This document shows positions 22,346 through 34,488 of a stretch of 64,000 bases of DNA, piece by piece. The DNA comes from Artemia franciscana (taxonomy: Eukaryota; Arthropoda; Branchiopoda; Anostraca; Artemiidae), in assembly GCF_032884065.1 (NCBI RefSeq), contig NC_088864.1, positions 25,295,865-25,359,864 on the forward strand. The letters are read 5' to 3'. Numbering within the stretch: position 1 is the first letter of the stretch; every line of letters starts with the position of its first letter. The position numbers and the translations under genes were made by a program. Below the pieces are notes generated by a model. It had not been told where the DNA came from and ran no database searches. It saw only the letters and a program-made list of their open reading frames with translations.

Positions 22346-24007
22346 TAAAAAAACTAGTTTTTTAAATGAAAGTAAGGAGCAACATTAAAACTTAAAACGA
22401 ACAGAAATTACTCCGTATATGAAAGGGGCTTTTCCTCCTCAACACCTCACTCTTTACGCTAAAGTTTGACTCTTTCTCTTAACTCTATTTTTAAAACAGT
22501 AAGAAACTTTAGCGTAAAGAGCGGGGTGTTGAGGAGGAAAAGCCCCTTTCAAATACGAAGTAATTTATGTTCGTTTTAAGCTTTAATGTTGCTCCTTACT
22601 TTCATTTAAAAAAACTAGTTTTTTTAATTTAATTTCTGGACGTTTTTGAATTAATGCATGTTTTGATCTCGGTTCTCCGCACATAAATAATTAAAACGAA
22701 ATGTGCATATTAATTAATTGCAATTAACCCGAAGATTTTGAAAAAAAGGAGGGAGGGAGGAGGCCTAGTTGCCCTCCAATTTTTTGATTACTTAAAAAAG
22801 CAACTACAACTTTTAATTTTTTACAAACGTTTTCATTGGTAAAAAATATACGTAACTTACGAATTAATTTACGTAATAAACTTCTATATCGTATGTTTTT
22901 ATTGCGTGTATGAGGGGGTTCAAACCTCGTCGATACCTCGCTCTTTACCCTAAAGCTTAAATTTTGTCCCAATTCCTTAAGAATGAGCTCTGAATCACAA
23001 AGGCCGTAGAATAAGTAGTTGAAATTACTGAAAATACTTTAGCGTAAAGAGTGAGGTATAACAAGGTGGTCAGCCCCTCTTATGCGTAACATTTTTTGTT
23101 CGTTTTAAGTTTTAATGCTGCTCCTTACTTTCAGTAGAAAAAAACTTTTCATATTTATTTTTTCATTGTTTTTTCAAATAATGCTAGAAAATCATGCGCC
23201 CTCTTCATTGAAACTCTCTTCCTCCATGACAAGTTTCTCCATGGAAATATCCTCCCACGTAACCCACCCCCTCAAATCTCCCCCTAAACAAATAAATCCC
23301 CCTGAAGACGTCTGTACACATCCCAGTAACCATTATAACACAGGTAAACACAGGTCAAAGTTTGTAACTTGCAGCCCCTCCCACGGGGACTGCAGGGGAT
23401 TAAGTCGTCCTTAAAAACATTGTTATTAGGTTTTTCGGCTATGATGAATAAAATGGCTATCTCAGAATTTCGGTCCGGTGACTTTTGGGAAAAAATGAGC
23501 GTGGGAGGGGGCCTAGGTGCCCTTCAATTTTTTTGGTCACTTAAAAACGGCACTAGAACTTTTAATTTCCGTTAGAATGAGCCCTCTCGCGACATTCTAG
23601 GACCACTCAGTCGATACTATCATCCCTGGGAAAAAAACACAAAAAAAAAACAAACAAAAAAACAAATAAACACGCATCCGTGATCTGTCTTCTGGCCAAA
23701 AATGCAAAATTCCACATTTTTGTAGATAGGAGCTTGAAACTTCTACAATAAGGTTCTCTGATACGCTGAATCTGATGGTGTGATTTCCATTTAGGGGGAA
23801 CTTTTAGGGGGTGTTTCCCCCTATTTTCTAAAATGAGGCAAATTTTCTCAGGCTGTAACTGATCTTGATAAAGCTTATATATTTAAAGTCAGCATTAAAA
23901 TGCGATTCTTTTGATGTAACTATTGGTATCAAAGCTCCATTTTTTAGAGTTCCGGTTACTATTGAGCCGGGTCGCTCCTTACTACAGTTCGTTACCACAA
24001 ACTGTTT
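22346..24007 (+). repeat. Family A repeat, copy A6 (full-length)
   Basis: Terminal hairpin 22353-22618 (outer word ACTAGTTTTTTAAATGAAAG), second hairpin about 22900-23090, recurring ORF 23115-23414, GGGGGCCTAGGTGCCC block at about 23507, and right terminus ending ACCACAAACTGTTTG at about 24007. Confidence 0.8.
22353..22618. repeat. Terminal hairpin of A6
   Basis: Arms of ~110 bp mirror each other around a loop with TTTGACTCTTTCTCTTAACT. The outermost word is ACTAG rather than the CAAG of A1. Confidence 0.85.
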
Positions 24008-24009
24008 GA

Positions 24010-24800
24010 TTGGGGAAAGTTAAGTCGGGGGAGATAAATTAAGACAAATAAAAAATAATTTTCATTGGAATTTGTGTAGAATTCTGCCACTGCAAAATTT
24101 CCCATGAAAAGTCCACCCTCCAGAGACTTCCCTCCCCACGGAAAATTTTCCGCATGAAAAATCCCCCCGAGTAGAAAATTTGCCCCTCCAGTCCCAAAAA
24201 TATTAGTAGATAACAAATAGTATACGCAAACAATGGGCAAAATTATTGCTTAATAACCCTTCTCTTGGGCTATGGGGAATCTTGTAATATCTAAAGGCAT
24301 AGATATGGGACGTTTCAACTATGCTTAACATGGCTTTCAAAAAATTTGGACCACACGATTTTGGGAAAAAAGAGGCGTGGGAGCTACCCTCCATTCTTTT
24401 TGTTCACTTAAAAAGGGCGCTGTAGCTCTTAATTTCCATTTGAATGAGCCCTCTTCCGATATTCTAGGACCATTTGTTCGATACGATTACCACTGGAAAG
24501 AAAAATAAACATGCATCCGTGATCTTTCTTCTTAGAAAAAGTACAAAACATTTTTCACACACTGAATTTTTTTTATTATTTTAACGAGTTTATTAATATA
24601 ATTAAACGGCCTTTGTGATTCAGGAGTCCTTCTTAAATAACTGGAACAGAAACCCAAACTTTAGCGCAAATTGCCAGGTATTGAGGAAAGGGTGACCCTT
24701 CTCATATGCGTAAGGAATTTTTTGTCTGTTAATGTTGCTCCTTACCTTCAGCTGAAAAAATGTGTTATTTTTATTTAATTTCTGATCGTTTTTTAGCATT
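24010..24800 (-). repeat. Family A-related repeat, copy A7 (diverged)
   Basis: Contains recognisable but diverged A blocks: a short-ORF region with CCCCACGGAAAATTTTCC near 24135, the GGCGTGGGAGCTACCCTCC block at about 24375, AATGAGCCCTCTTCCGATAT at about 24442, CATGCATCCGTGATC at about 24510, and a degraded second-hairpin segment at about 24600-24700. Block directions are mixed, suggesting a rearranged copy. Confidence 0.4.
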
Positions 24801-26720
24801 ATTTAATAAACACATCCGATCAACATTTTGATATAGCCATTTTGTTCAACATAATTGAAGGATCTGGACAATATGTTTTGAGGATGACAATTCCTCCGCC
24901 CTCCATAGCCCTTAGCGCAAAGGTTGTGAGTTATGTCCTAGGGACGTACAAGGTTTTATAGAAAGCGTTGTCGTAGAAACATCAAAAAGGGTTCATTCAA
25001 TTGGAAATTGAGAGAAACTAACCCCCCTTCTACGCTCACCATTTCCCCGAACTCATCCAATCAAAATTGTGAAATCGACATTTTGTTCAACATCATTGAA
25101 AAGTCCGAAAATTATGTATTTGAGATGATGCTCTACATCCATTAGGGCAAGGGTTGTAAGTTGTACCCTGGAGGCATATAAGGTTTTTAATAGAAAGTGT
25201 TGTCGTAAAAACATCAAAAAGGGCTCATTCGATTGGAAACTGAGAGAACGAATACGCGAAAGTGGTTGGAGGGCAATCAACTCCCTTCCCAAGCCCACCA
25301 TTTCTCTAAGCACATCCAATCAAAACTTTGAGATAGCCATTTTGTTCAACGTAGTTGAAAAATCCGGAAATTATGTCTTTGAGTTTAACAACCCCCCACA
25401 GCCCTCACTGCAAAGGATGGGTGTCATGTCCTTGGGGCATATAAGGCTTTTATAGAAAGTGTGGTCGTAGAAACTTCAAAAGGGCTCATTCTACTGGAAA
25501 CTGAGAGAACTAGTGCCCTTATTAATAGTTGAAGGTGATCGAAGGGCAACTAACTTCCTCCCACGCCCAACATTTCCCCAAATACATCCAATAAAAACTT
25601 TGAGATAGCCCTTTTTTAACGTAGTTAAAAGGTCCGGATATTATGTCTTTGGAATGACCCCCCCCCCCCGTAGCTCTCAGGGCAAAGGTTGGGAGTTTTG
25701 CCCAGGGAGAATATTAAGTTCTTATAGAAAGTGTTGTCGTAGAAACTTCAAAAAGGGCCCACTATATTGGAAATTAGGAGGGCTAGTGCCCTTATTAATA
25801 ATCAAAAGTGATTAGAGGGCGAATGCACCCCTTCTCATGCCCTTCGTTTCCCCAAACACTTTCGATCAACATTTTGATATAGCCGTTTTGTTCAACGTAG
25901 TTGAAGAGTCTGGAAAACATGTTTTTGAGGATAATAACCTTCCTCCCCACCCCACAGCCCTCAGGAAAAGGGTTTTAAGTTACGTCACTGGGGGATATAC
26001 GATTTTTGGAGAAAATATTGTCGTTGAAACTTCAGAAATGACTCATTCCATTAGAATTTGAAAGGACTAGAGCCTTTTTAATTAGTTGAAAGTGATCAGA
26101 CGGCAAATAGCCCCTCCCTCCTATTTTCATCATTTCCCCAAACATATCCAGTAAAAAGTTTTAAGATTGCCATTTTGTTTAACGTATTTGAAAGGTTCGG
26201 AAATTCTGTCTTTGAGGACAACAAATCGTCCCAGCCCGTAGGGCAAGATTCAAAGGGATCGGAGGGAGGCTACCTCGCCCCCACACACACAAACACGTCT
26301 TATTATCCTGAAATGAATCTTATAGAAATTGTTATATAGTCATTCAATTCAAAAGAGTCTAGATAACCTATAACAAGGCTTTTGGGGTTGAAACAAATCC
26401 CAGAGCCCATGGGCAAGGGTTCTAAGTTATATCCAGTTGGTATTTAAGGTTCTTATGGAAGGGTAGCTGTATAAACTTGAGAGGATACTCATTTGGTTAA
26501 AAATTGGAGATTCTAGTTCCCTTCAAAGAGTCAAAATGATGTAGGGCAGCTAGCCCTCCCCCCGACTACCCCTCTTCACCAAACGAATCTGATTTGAATA
26601 TTTAGATAGTAATTTTGCTCAAAATAGTCAAAAAACAAAACAATGACTGTAAGGTCAAACAATGACACACACACCCCGTGCCCTGGGGATAGAGTTGTAA
26701 TTGATGGCATGGGGTCATGT
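24800..26720. repeat. Tandem array of a ~250-290 bp family A submodule
   Basis: A marker of the form ATTTTGAKATAGCCATTTTGTT, followed by CAACGTAGTTGAA, recurs near 24810, 25060, 25318, 25586, 25862, 26148 and, degraded, 26588. Spacings are about 250, 260, 265, 280, 285 and 440. Each unit also has a CCCCACAGCCCTCAGGGCAA-like block, a TATAGAAAGTGTTGTCGTAG block and an AGGGCTCATTC...GAAACTGAGAGAACTAG block. The same blocks occur once each inside family A copies, so this is a local tandem expansion of an internal A segment, with unit length growing along the array. Confidence 0.75.
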
Positions 26721-26891
26721 ACGGTTTATAACACGTTTTTTTTTATCAAACACGAAGATTTATCTTTTCCAAATCAGACCAAATTATCTCTTCAAAATCA
26801 CTGTTCTCATGCATAGAGTCCCTGGTAAATTCACTGTTTTCTCCCTATCCCTTCTTTGAATTTTTTTTCTTGCTGTTCACTTCAACTAGAC

Positions 26892-28496
26892 TCAACCTTC
26901 TTTTTTTCCTCTTTTTATTTCTTGAGACAAGCTTGAGTCCTTCGGTTTGTGGGCTGTTGCACATTTTACACAGGCTCTCTGATTTCCATGCCTCTTCCAA
27001 CCCTTGAGTCTAAAAATTTCAGGAAGTAAGGATTCATTCCAGAAGGATTCAAGCTTCGGAAATATTTTTTCCCAGTATTCTTTCGATCGGTGAACTGTAA
27101 TTATATCCCAATCGTCAATAGAGTTATAAACTATTAAGTGGCATATCATTTTATCCAGTATCTCGAGTTGGCCTTGTATCTGGGGGAAATACCTGTGATT
27201 TTATAGCTGAAGACCTTCACTGGATAATTCAAGAAAAAATCCTTTAGCTAAAGTTTTTGACAAAGCCATATCAAAAATGGTTTTGAACTCTGGTATATTA
27301 TGCACAGTTTTTATATCTATAGGTGTGCCATTAGGGAGCAGTCCATCTACAGATGCAGCAAGATACTGATGCTGTGGATGCACACTGAGTCCTATTTCAT
27401 CTCCCTTTATGACTTTTAAGTTGAATTTGCTTTCATATGCTTCTAGTGCCACTACTTCTAAATCTAAGCTCTTTTTCATTAGGGCAGAGCAGAATCTAGT
27501 TCCCAAGTTCCGAATTTGCTTAACGTTTGGGGCAACTCTGGTGTTATTTTTTCTGGTTGCAATTCTGTGAAAGTAGCTGATAATTATTTTCTTCGATCTT
27601 TCTTCAACCCAATTTTCATTTTTGGATTGGCCCTTGGTAATGTTGAATAAAAAGCTTATACTGGCAAAATCCAATTTTAAATACTGGTCAGTATATTTTT
27701 GTATGGCCAAATTTATTTCATCAGAAGTCATGTCTGGCTTATTGCAATTTGGTCCATAGTCACGATCACCAAAGTTATAATTTCTATTTTTTAACTTAGC
27801 AACGTGTTTTCCTCCGAGAGCACTATAATAACTGGTCAAATTACGTTTAGATCTTAAACGAAGTTTAGCCGTTTTATTGCAATATTTTATTGTTACGCTA
27901 GAAGGACTAAGCCGAAAAATATTTTTCCAAGTTAATTGATGCCATTTTGGACCTGAATTATAAGCAAGACCTACTCCATTAACTCTTGCATAGTATGAAC
28001 CTCGTTTAGACCGGCTTATTTGCTTTCCTCCGAAGAATTTTGCAACAACTGATATGTAGCTTTCAGCTAAGTTTGTAGTTGCGTCATTTCAAAGCTGCTC
28101 TGCTTTTCGACACACAATTTTGACCCCTGTCATAACATCTTCAAACACATGCAGGGGAAAAGTATTCGACCGACCTTCTATTTTACCGTTCACGGTCAAT
28201 TCAGCAATCTTAGGACAGCCAGAATAACATTTTGTGTGGTTTCCGAAAACAAGGTACCGACCTCTTTTTAACAAGTTTTTCAATTCTTCCGCTGTTTCAT
28301 TATTTTCAAAATTTGTTTTTAACGCAGCCCTTAAATTTTTTGTCAGTTGCTGGATAATTCATCTGGGAAGAAATTTCGTGTACAAAACTTTTTTATTTTT
28401 GCACAAATTATATAGATGAGTTGTATAATTTTTTTGAACGTGATTTGCACATTCATGTTTCCGTATGTTGGAACCATAGGAAACACTCTGTTTTAG

Positions 28497-28554
<58 letters not shown>

Positions 28555-28875
28555 GAATCACCGTCACCGATAAACTCTAAAAACTGTAATCCGTACATCT
28601 GCTCACTGGAACGAAAGCATTGAACTAGAATATCTGTTTCCATTCTCTTCGGATTTCCGTTATAATTCAGAAAGCAGAAATGATCTTTGGGTATTACTTT
28701 GGCGTTTGCAGAAGAAAAACATATATAACAGTATTTATTTCTTATGCCAACATATAACAGTTTTTTCGTAAATGCATCTATGGTAACTGCAACACATCCT
28801 TTTACCGAACAATCATGTCCTTTGCTACGCTTTTTCCAGCCTCCATCACATATCACTTTTGTCCAGTATGAGTCC
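26892..28875 (-). pseudogene. Mutator-like transposase fused to YqaJ-type exonuclease, disrupted
   Basis: One minus-strand frame can be followed from about 28875 to 26892. The N-terminal part has CDGGWKKRSKGH (first Asp), KLLYVGIRNKYCYIC and FIGDGDS (second Asp), then KHECANHVQKNY and YLVFGNHTKCYSGCP. This is the DDE core of the Mutator-like domain that arthropod proteins carry upstream of a YqaJ domain. The C-terminal part has HPQHQYLAASVDGLLPNG and IDIKT (the D...(D/E)xK nuclease motif), then YFPQIQGQLEI and YWEKIFPKLESFW. The frame is broken by TGA at 28359-28361, TGA at 28089-28091 and TAA at 27201-27203. A 53-bp poly(T) lies just after the GDGDS motif. Sequence upstream of DGGW is lost against a satellite. 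It is a transposon gene relic, probably self-encoded recombination machinery. Confidence 0.8.
28500..28552. repeat. 53-bp homopolymer A run (poly-T in the transposase frame)
   Basis: An uninterrupted A tract on plus lies within the Mutator/YqaJ pseudogene. The flanking coding sequence resumes in the same frame on both sides, so the tract replaces or pads a few codons after GDGDS. Length is prone to sequencing and assembly error. Confidence 0.9.
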
Positions 28876-28914
28876 TACTTATACCTATACCTAATGCCGA
28901 TCCTTATACCTAAT

Positions 28915-29850
28915 CCCGGTCAGGATTTAAAATAAGAGCTCTGAGACACAAGATCCTTCTAAATATCAAAATTCATTAAGATCCGATCACCCACTCATGA
29001 ACTAAAAATACCTCATTTTTTCTAATTTTCTCCTCCTTTCAACCCCCCCCCCAAATAATCGAATCGGGTGGGGGGAAATTATCAAGTCAATTTGTGCAGG
29101 TCCCTGAAACGCCTGCCAATTTTCATCGTCCTAGCACATCCAGAAGCACCATAGTACTGGACCCCCTAACTCCCCCAAAGAGAGCGGATCCAGTCCGGTT
29201 ACGTCAATCACGTATCCAAGACATTTTCTTATTTTACCCACCAAGTTTCATCCCGATCTCTCCACTCTAAGTGTTTTGCAAGATTTCTGGTTTCCCCCTC
29301 CAACTCTCACCAGTGTCAACAGATCTGGTAATTAAAATAAGGGATTTAAAATAAGAGCTCTGAGAAATGAGTTCCTTCTAAATATCAAATTTCATTAAGA
29401 TCTGGTCACCCGTTCTTAAGTTAAAAACACCTCAATTATTCTAATTTTTCCGAATATACAACCCCCCAACTCCCCTAAAGAGAGCAGATCCATTACAATT
29501 ATGTCAATCACGTATCTAGAGCTTGTGCTTATTCTTCTCATCACGTTTCATCTTGATCTCTCGACTATAAGTGTTTTCCAAGATTTCCCGTTTCCAAGAT
29601 TTCTTTTTCCCCACTCCAGCCCCCTATGTCCCCAGATATGATTCGGAATGAAAATAGGCCATCTGAGACATAAGATCTTTCTATATGTCAAGTTTCATTA
29701 TGATCCAATCGCCCATTCGAAAGATGAAGAAACCTCAGTTTTAACGTTTTCCAAGATTTCCAGTTTCCGCCTCCAACTCCCCCCAATGTCACCGGATCTG
29801 GTCGTTATTTAAAATAAGAGCTCTGAGGCACAAGATACTTCTAAATATGA
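28915..29850 (+). repeat. Interspersed satellite units (TTTAAAATAAGAGCTCTGAG type)
   Basis: The word TTTAAAATAAGAGCTCTGAG occurs at about 28926, 29346 and 29810, with a degraded start near 29650. Within units the order is CTTCTAAATATCAAATTTCA, TTAAGATCYGGTCACCC, CAACTCCCCCAAAGAGAGC, TCAATCACGTATC, AAGTTTCATCCCGATCTC and CCAAGATTTC...TTTCCCCCTCCAAC. Units are ~420 bp or shortened. I recollect this satellite type from Artemia sequences; this is memory, not a search. Confidence 0.7.
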
Positions 29851-31275
29851 AATAAAAAAACAAGTTTTTTAACTGAAAATAAGGAGCGACATTAAAACTT
29901 AAAGCGAACAGAAATTACTTCGTATATGAAAGAGGCTGCTTCCTCATCAGCGCACCGATCTTTACGCTAAAGTTTGATTCTTTCTCTCAACTCTACTTTT
30001 TAAAACAGTAAAAAAAACTTTAGCGTAAAGAGCTGGGCGTTGATGAGGATGCAGCCCCTTTCATATACGAAGTAATTTCTGTTCGTTTTAAGTTTCAATG
30101 TCGCTCCCTACTTTCAGTTAAAAAAACTTGTTTTTTTATTTAATTTCTGAACTTTTTTGAATGAATGCATGTTTTGATTTTGGCTCTCCACAGAAGAATA
30201 ATTAAAACGAAATTTGTATATTTATTTTTTTTCCCGCTAAATGGCTTTCTCATAGTTTTGATCGCAGCGGTAGAGGAAGCCTAGTTGCCCTCCGATTTTT
30301 TGGCTACTTAAAAAGGCAACTAGAACTTTTAATTTTTTGCGAATGTTTTTAATAGTAAAAGATATACGTAACTTATAAATTAGCTTACGTAACGAACTTC
30401 TGTATTCTCATGTTTTTATTACATATATGAGGGGGTTCACTCCCTCGTCCGTATCTCGCTCTTTACACTAAAGCTCAAATTTTGTCCCAATTCATTAACA
30501 ACGACCCCTGAATCACAAAAGCCGTAGAATAAATAGTTAAAATTACTAAAAATACTTTAGCGTAAAGAGCGAGGTATTAGGAGGCGGTGAGCCCCTCATA
30601 TGCATAATAATTTCTGTTCGTTTTAAGTTTTAATGCGGCTCCTTACTTCCAGTTGAAAAAACTTTTTCATATCTATTTTTTCATTGTTTTTTTTTTAAAT
30701 AATGCTAAAAAATCCTGCGATCCCTTCATGGAAATTCTCATCCCCCACGACAAATTCCTCGATGGAAAGTTCCCCCAGCATATCTCCCTCTTCTCAACCC
30801 CTTCCCACAACCAAAAAATGCCTCTGAAAACGTCTGTACACTTCCCAATAACCATTACTATATGTAAGCACTGGTCAAAGATTGTAACTTGTAGCCCCTC
30901 CCACGGAGACTGTGGGGGAGTAAGTCATCCCCAAAGACATAGTTATAAGGTTTTTCGGCGACGCTGAATAAAATGGCTATCTCAGAATTTTGATCCGTTG
31001 GCTTTGGGAAAATAATTAGCGTGGGAGGGGGCCTAGGTGCCCTCCAATTTTTTTGTTCACTTAAAAAGGGCACTAGAACTTTTTATTTCCGTTAGAATGA
31101 GCCCTCTCGCAAGATTCTAGGACCACTGGGTCGATACGATCACCCCAGGGGAAAAAAAAACAAACAAATAAACACGCATCCGTGATATGCCTTCTGGCAA
31201 AAAATACAAATTTCCAGATTTTCATAGATAGGAGCTTGAAACTTCTACAGTAGGGTTCTCTGATATCCTATCAGA
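29850..31275 (+). repeat. Family A repeat, copy A8 (3'-truncated)
   Basis: Terminal hairpin 29861-30130, second hairpin about 30420-30610, recurring ORF 30653-30967 (104 aa), GCCTAGGTGCCCTCC block at about 31031. The homology stops at about 31275, soon after GGTTCTCTGATATCC, so the right terminus is absent. It abuts the satellite at 28915-29850. Confidence 0.8.
29861..30130. repeat. Terminal hairpin of A8
   Basis: Arms of about 110-115 bp with loop word TTTGATTCTTTCTCTCAAC in the same orientation as A1. Confidence 0.85.
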
Positions 31276-31850
31276 CATTCAATCCCGATACCCTATCCTT
31301 AAAATCTATAAGTGTTAAATATAAAAGGCAGTTACCCGGCCCCACAGCCAATATATCTTCTTGGAGTGATAAATAGAAAATTTCACAGAAGCAAAAATGT
31401 GGTATTTTCCCACAGGTCCGAAAGTGCTGCCAACTATTGTTTCTACTCATTTCTGTTCGTGATTTCAGCTAAGTTTATCATTCGGTTTATCGGACTTGGG
31501 ATTGCAGTAGAGAAATGCTATCAGATGTGCCTAACAAACTTTAAAAGTTCTCTCATTGCTAAGGGAATTGGAGCTTATCCTTTGCTCCTTTCTAAATGGT
31601 GACGTTAGAAAGTTGGCCTCTTGCAAAAAAAAATCAACTTTTGACCTAAGACAGATAATTTTTTTTTTTTTTGACGACAACCGATAGCTCTTGATCAGCT
31701 GATCAAAGTATATGACATCCATTCTTTATTCAAGAAAAATTCCTTCATGAGGTATGCCAGTTTGAAAGTTTCAAGGGGTTGAAGCTTCAGTAGTAAGGTA
31801 CACATTGAAACAAAATCTAGGCCGATACAAATTTTGAGACATATAGAGGA
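31276..31850. other. No recognisable gene
   Basis: Contains an open frame at 31312-31602 (96 aa, with FIIRFIGLGIAVEKCYQMCL). I do not recognise it. Neither splice-site context nor neighbours support it as a gene. Confidence 0.35.
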
Positions 31851-32445
31851 CTTATAAGCAAAAGTCGGCTGTTAGGTAATGATCACCTTCGTCAATGAGG
31901 GGCTAACAACTTTTGCTAGTTGGTGTATCTATTATTTGTTTCCAGTGTATTTGATGGTAAAGCCAATTTGGTTCCAGTGGTCAGACATATAGTGGACTTG
32001 TAAGTAATAATCTGCTGTTAGGCTATCAGCGATAAGGGGTTCGCAACTAACCTAGTTGATGTACCCATTTATTTGTTTCCGGTAAACTTGATGCCTATCA
32101 CGGGAGAGGGAATTATAAGTAAGAATCGGTTCACTTTGGGCGATAAATGGCTGTTAGCTCATAACAATCTTCGGCAGTGAGGGGTTTGCCACTTTTGCTA
32201 GTTGGTGTACCTATTATTTGTTTTCGTTGTATTTGATGGTTAAACCAATTTGGTTCTAGTGGTAAGACTTGTAGGGGACTTGTAAATAATAATCAGCTGT
32301 TGGGCTACAATCATCTTCAGTGATGAGGGGTTTGCAACTTTTGCTAGTTGGTGTACCAATTTATTTGTTTCCGGTGAACTTGATGTATATCACGGGAGAG
32401 GGAGACTTGTAAGTAAGAATCTGTTCACTTTGGGCTATAAATTTG
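31850..32445 (+). repeat. Dimeric (higher-order) tandem repeat, ~140 bp monomer
   Basis: The word GCTAGTTGGTGTA (or variant) occurs near 31915, 32051, 32197 and 32343, spacing 136, 146 and 146. Monomers 1 and 3 share GTATTTGATGGTAAAGCCAA. Monomers 2 and 4 share CCGGTRAACTTGATG and ATCACGGGAGAGGG. The unit is therefore a ~285 bp dimer present twice. Confidence 0.7.
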
Positions 32446-33735
32446 TGCAAATTGGTGCACATTGTATTCGATCTTTTAAATCTGACAGAATTAAGTGTTT
32501 ACGCAACGGGTACAAACCATAACGTAAAACAATGATTTAGTTTCGTAATAATTAGTGTCACCTATGTGATTTTAATCCTGAAAAGTTACGGATAGCTTTA
32601 TAGTACCAACTAGATTATATAAGATACTGTTCCAAGTTTTCATCCATCACGATTTTTACGATTGAAAAGAATAAAGTTCAACTGGCTGCAAAGTCAATTT
32701 AGTCCCTTCTTTCGATATTATTTTGTAGTTTTTGTTTTTTCAACGCTGAGGAATAGCCTTTGGTCACGTGATTACTGATCGATAGCGAAGAAATAAAACC
32801 AAAGTGTTGCTCTGGCAACACTTTAGTCGGCAAAGCTAGACAAAGGTCGCCGCAACACTTCACATTGCCCGGGCAGCGTAAGTCTAGTTCATATAAACTA
32901 CACTCTTTCTCTCTATTCTGGAACTATTTAATAATGAATTCTAGCATAAACCGAAATAATATAATTTACTGGTTACAAGTCGTTACACCAGCGTAATGTT
33001 CTTCTTTTTTTTATCCCTAATCTTTTTTAAGAGAACACATCCAAACCATTTCAATTTCGTGTTCTACCTTAAAATTAATTATACTGACACGGACAACGTA
33101 TTTCACTTTCTTGACCGCAATTACAAAGATTTTTCTGTGATTGTGAAAATCATTTTTTGCTAGCATATATGAACAGAGTAGAATCTGTCAGGAATCAAGG
33201 GGTCTCGGACAAGGGAAGGGTGTCTGATCTTTCTGAACAGTATTCAACTTCAGATCAGGATTCTCAGATCCACTATATTTTAATTCGCGCAAGATTTGTT
33301 TTCTTAAAAAAAAGGGTGGGGACAAGGGATATCAAAAGTAGTCTTAATAAGAATTTTAAATATGAAATTGTACCGATTCCTTACAAGAGGACAAATCACC
33401 TTTTGTGGTGATTATAGATCTTATCTTACTGTTTTTTCTAAAATCAACCAACATACATTGTAAAAATACAAGCAAAAATTATTCTTTAATTGCAATTCTA
33501 TACTGATTCTAGTATTTTACGTTCTTTTAATAGCGCTTAATTACCATAAATGCATTGACTATTAAACCATCTTGTCGTTTAAGTATTTAACAACTGTTAC
33601 CGTCTAAAAAATATAAATAATACAACATTACCGGTATTAATCATTTATTTAAGAAATTAACTTGAACGCCCCTCATAATTAGGAGGGACAGTTTTGCTTA
33701 TCACAGTTTTTATAGTAATTAATTTTAGAAATTTT
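32446..33735. other. No recognisable gene
   Basis: Includes an 84-aa open frame at 33157-33411 without known motifs, followed by AT-rich sequence. I see no splice or family evidence for a gene. Confidence 0.4.
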
Positions 33736-33739
33736 TTCT

Positions 33740-34010
33740 TTAAAAGACGTTTATCAAAGAAAAGTAAATAGCTAAATTAAGCCAAAGATGAGCAAAAACA
33801 GAGTTAAATAACATCCCAAGCGTAAAACTACTAAAAATCACCCCTTAATAAATAAACGAATGCCATACCGAACAGAAATTACAATAAATAACCAAGTCAA
33901 ACTCAAAATGAGCAAAACTACAACAAAGAAGTGCGGGACTGACGCCATCTGTGGCCTCTATAGACCAAAAAGTAATTTTAACTTCACTGCAAACAATCTT
34001 TATTTTTAAC
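33740..34010 (+). repeat. Dispersed repeat family B, copy 3
   Basis: Carries AAATTAAGCCAAAGATGAGC, AAGCGTAAAACTACTAAAAA and AATAACCAAGTCAAACTCAA in the same order as the other B copies. Confidence 0.55.
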
Positions 34011-34203
34011 TATGTGATTCTATTTCTCATAAAATCAATAAAAAAAGTCACTTTTAAATCCAAGATTACTGAAAAAAAGGAACACATGAATATGTATTGA
34101 ACTTTTAATATATATACTGTTATTCTTTCCTGAAATTCTTAATAGTTTTGCACGTACTAAAGATAAAACAGAGAAAACGCTTAGAATGTATTTTGTATAC
34201 AAA

Positions 34204-34488
34204 ATATAAACTATATTATTAGTAGTCGTGGTAGTAAAAGCAGTAGTAGTAGTAGTAATAGTAGTAGTAATAGTAGTAGCAGTGGTAGTAGTAGTAGTAG
34301 CAGTAGTACTAGCAGTAGTACTAGCAGTAGTAATGGTAGTAGTAGTGATAGTAGTATTAGTAGCAGTAGCAGTGGTAGTAGTAGTAGCAGTAGTGGTAGT
34401 TGTGACAGTTGCAGTAGCGGTGGCAGTAGTAGTAGTAGTGGTATTAGTAGAAACACTAATAGTAATAACAGTAGTAGTAGTAGTAGTG
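34204..34488 (+). repeat. (AGT)n trinucleotide microsatellite, interrupted
   Basis: About 285 bp of AGT/TAG triplets with AAT, GGT and GCA interruptions. The Val-rich plus and Leu-rich minus frames are artefacts of the triplet repeat. Confidence 0.9.
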
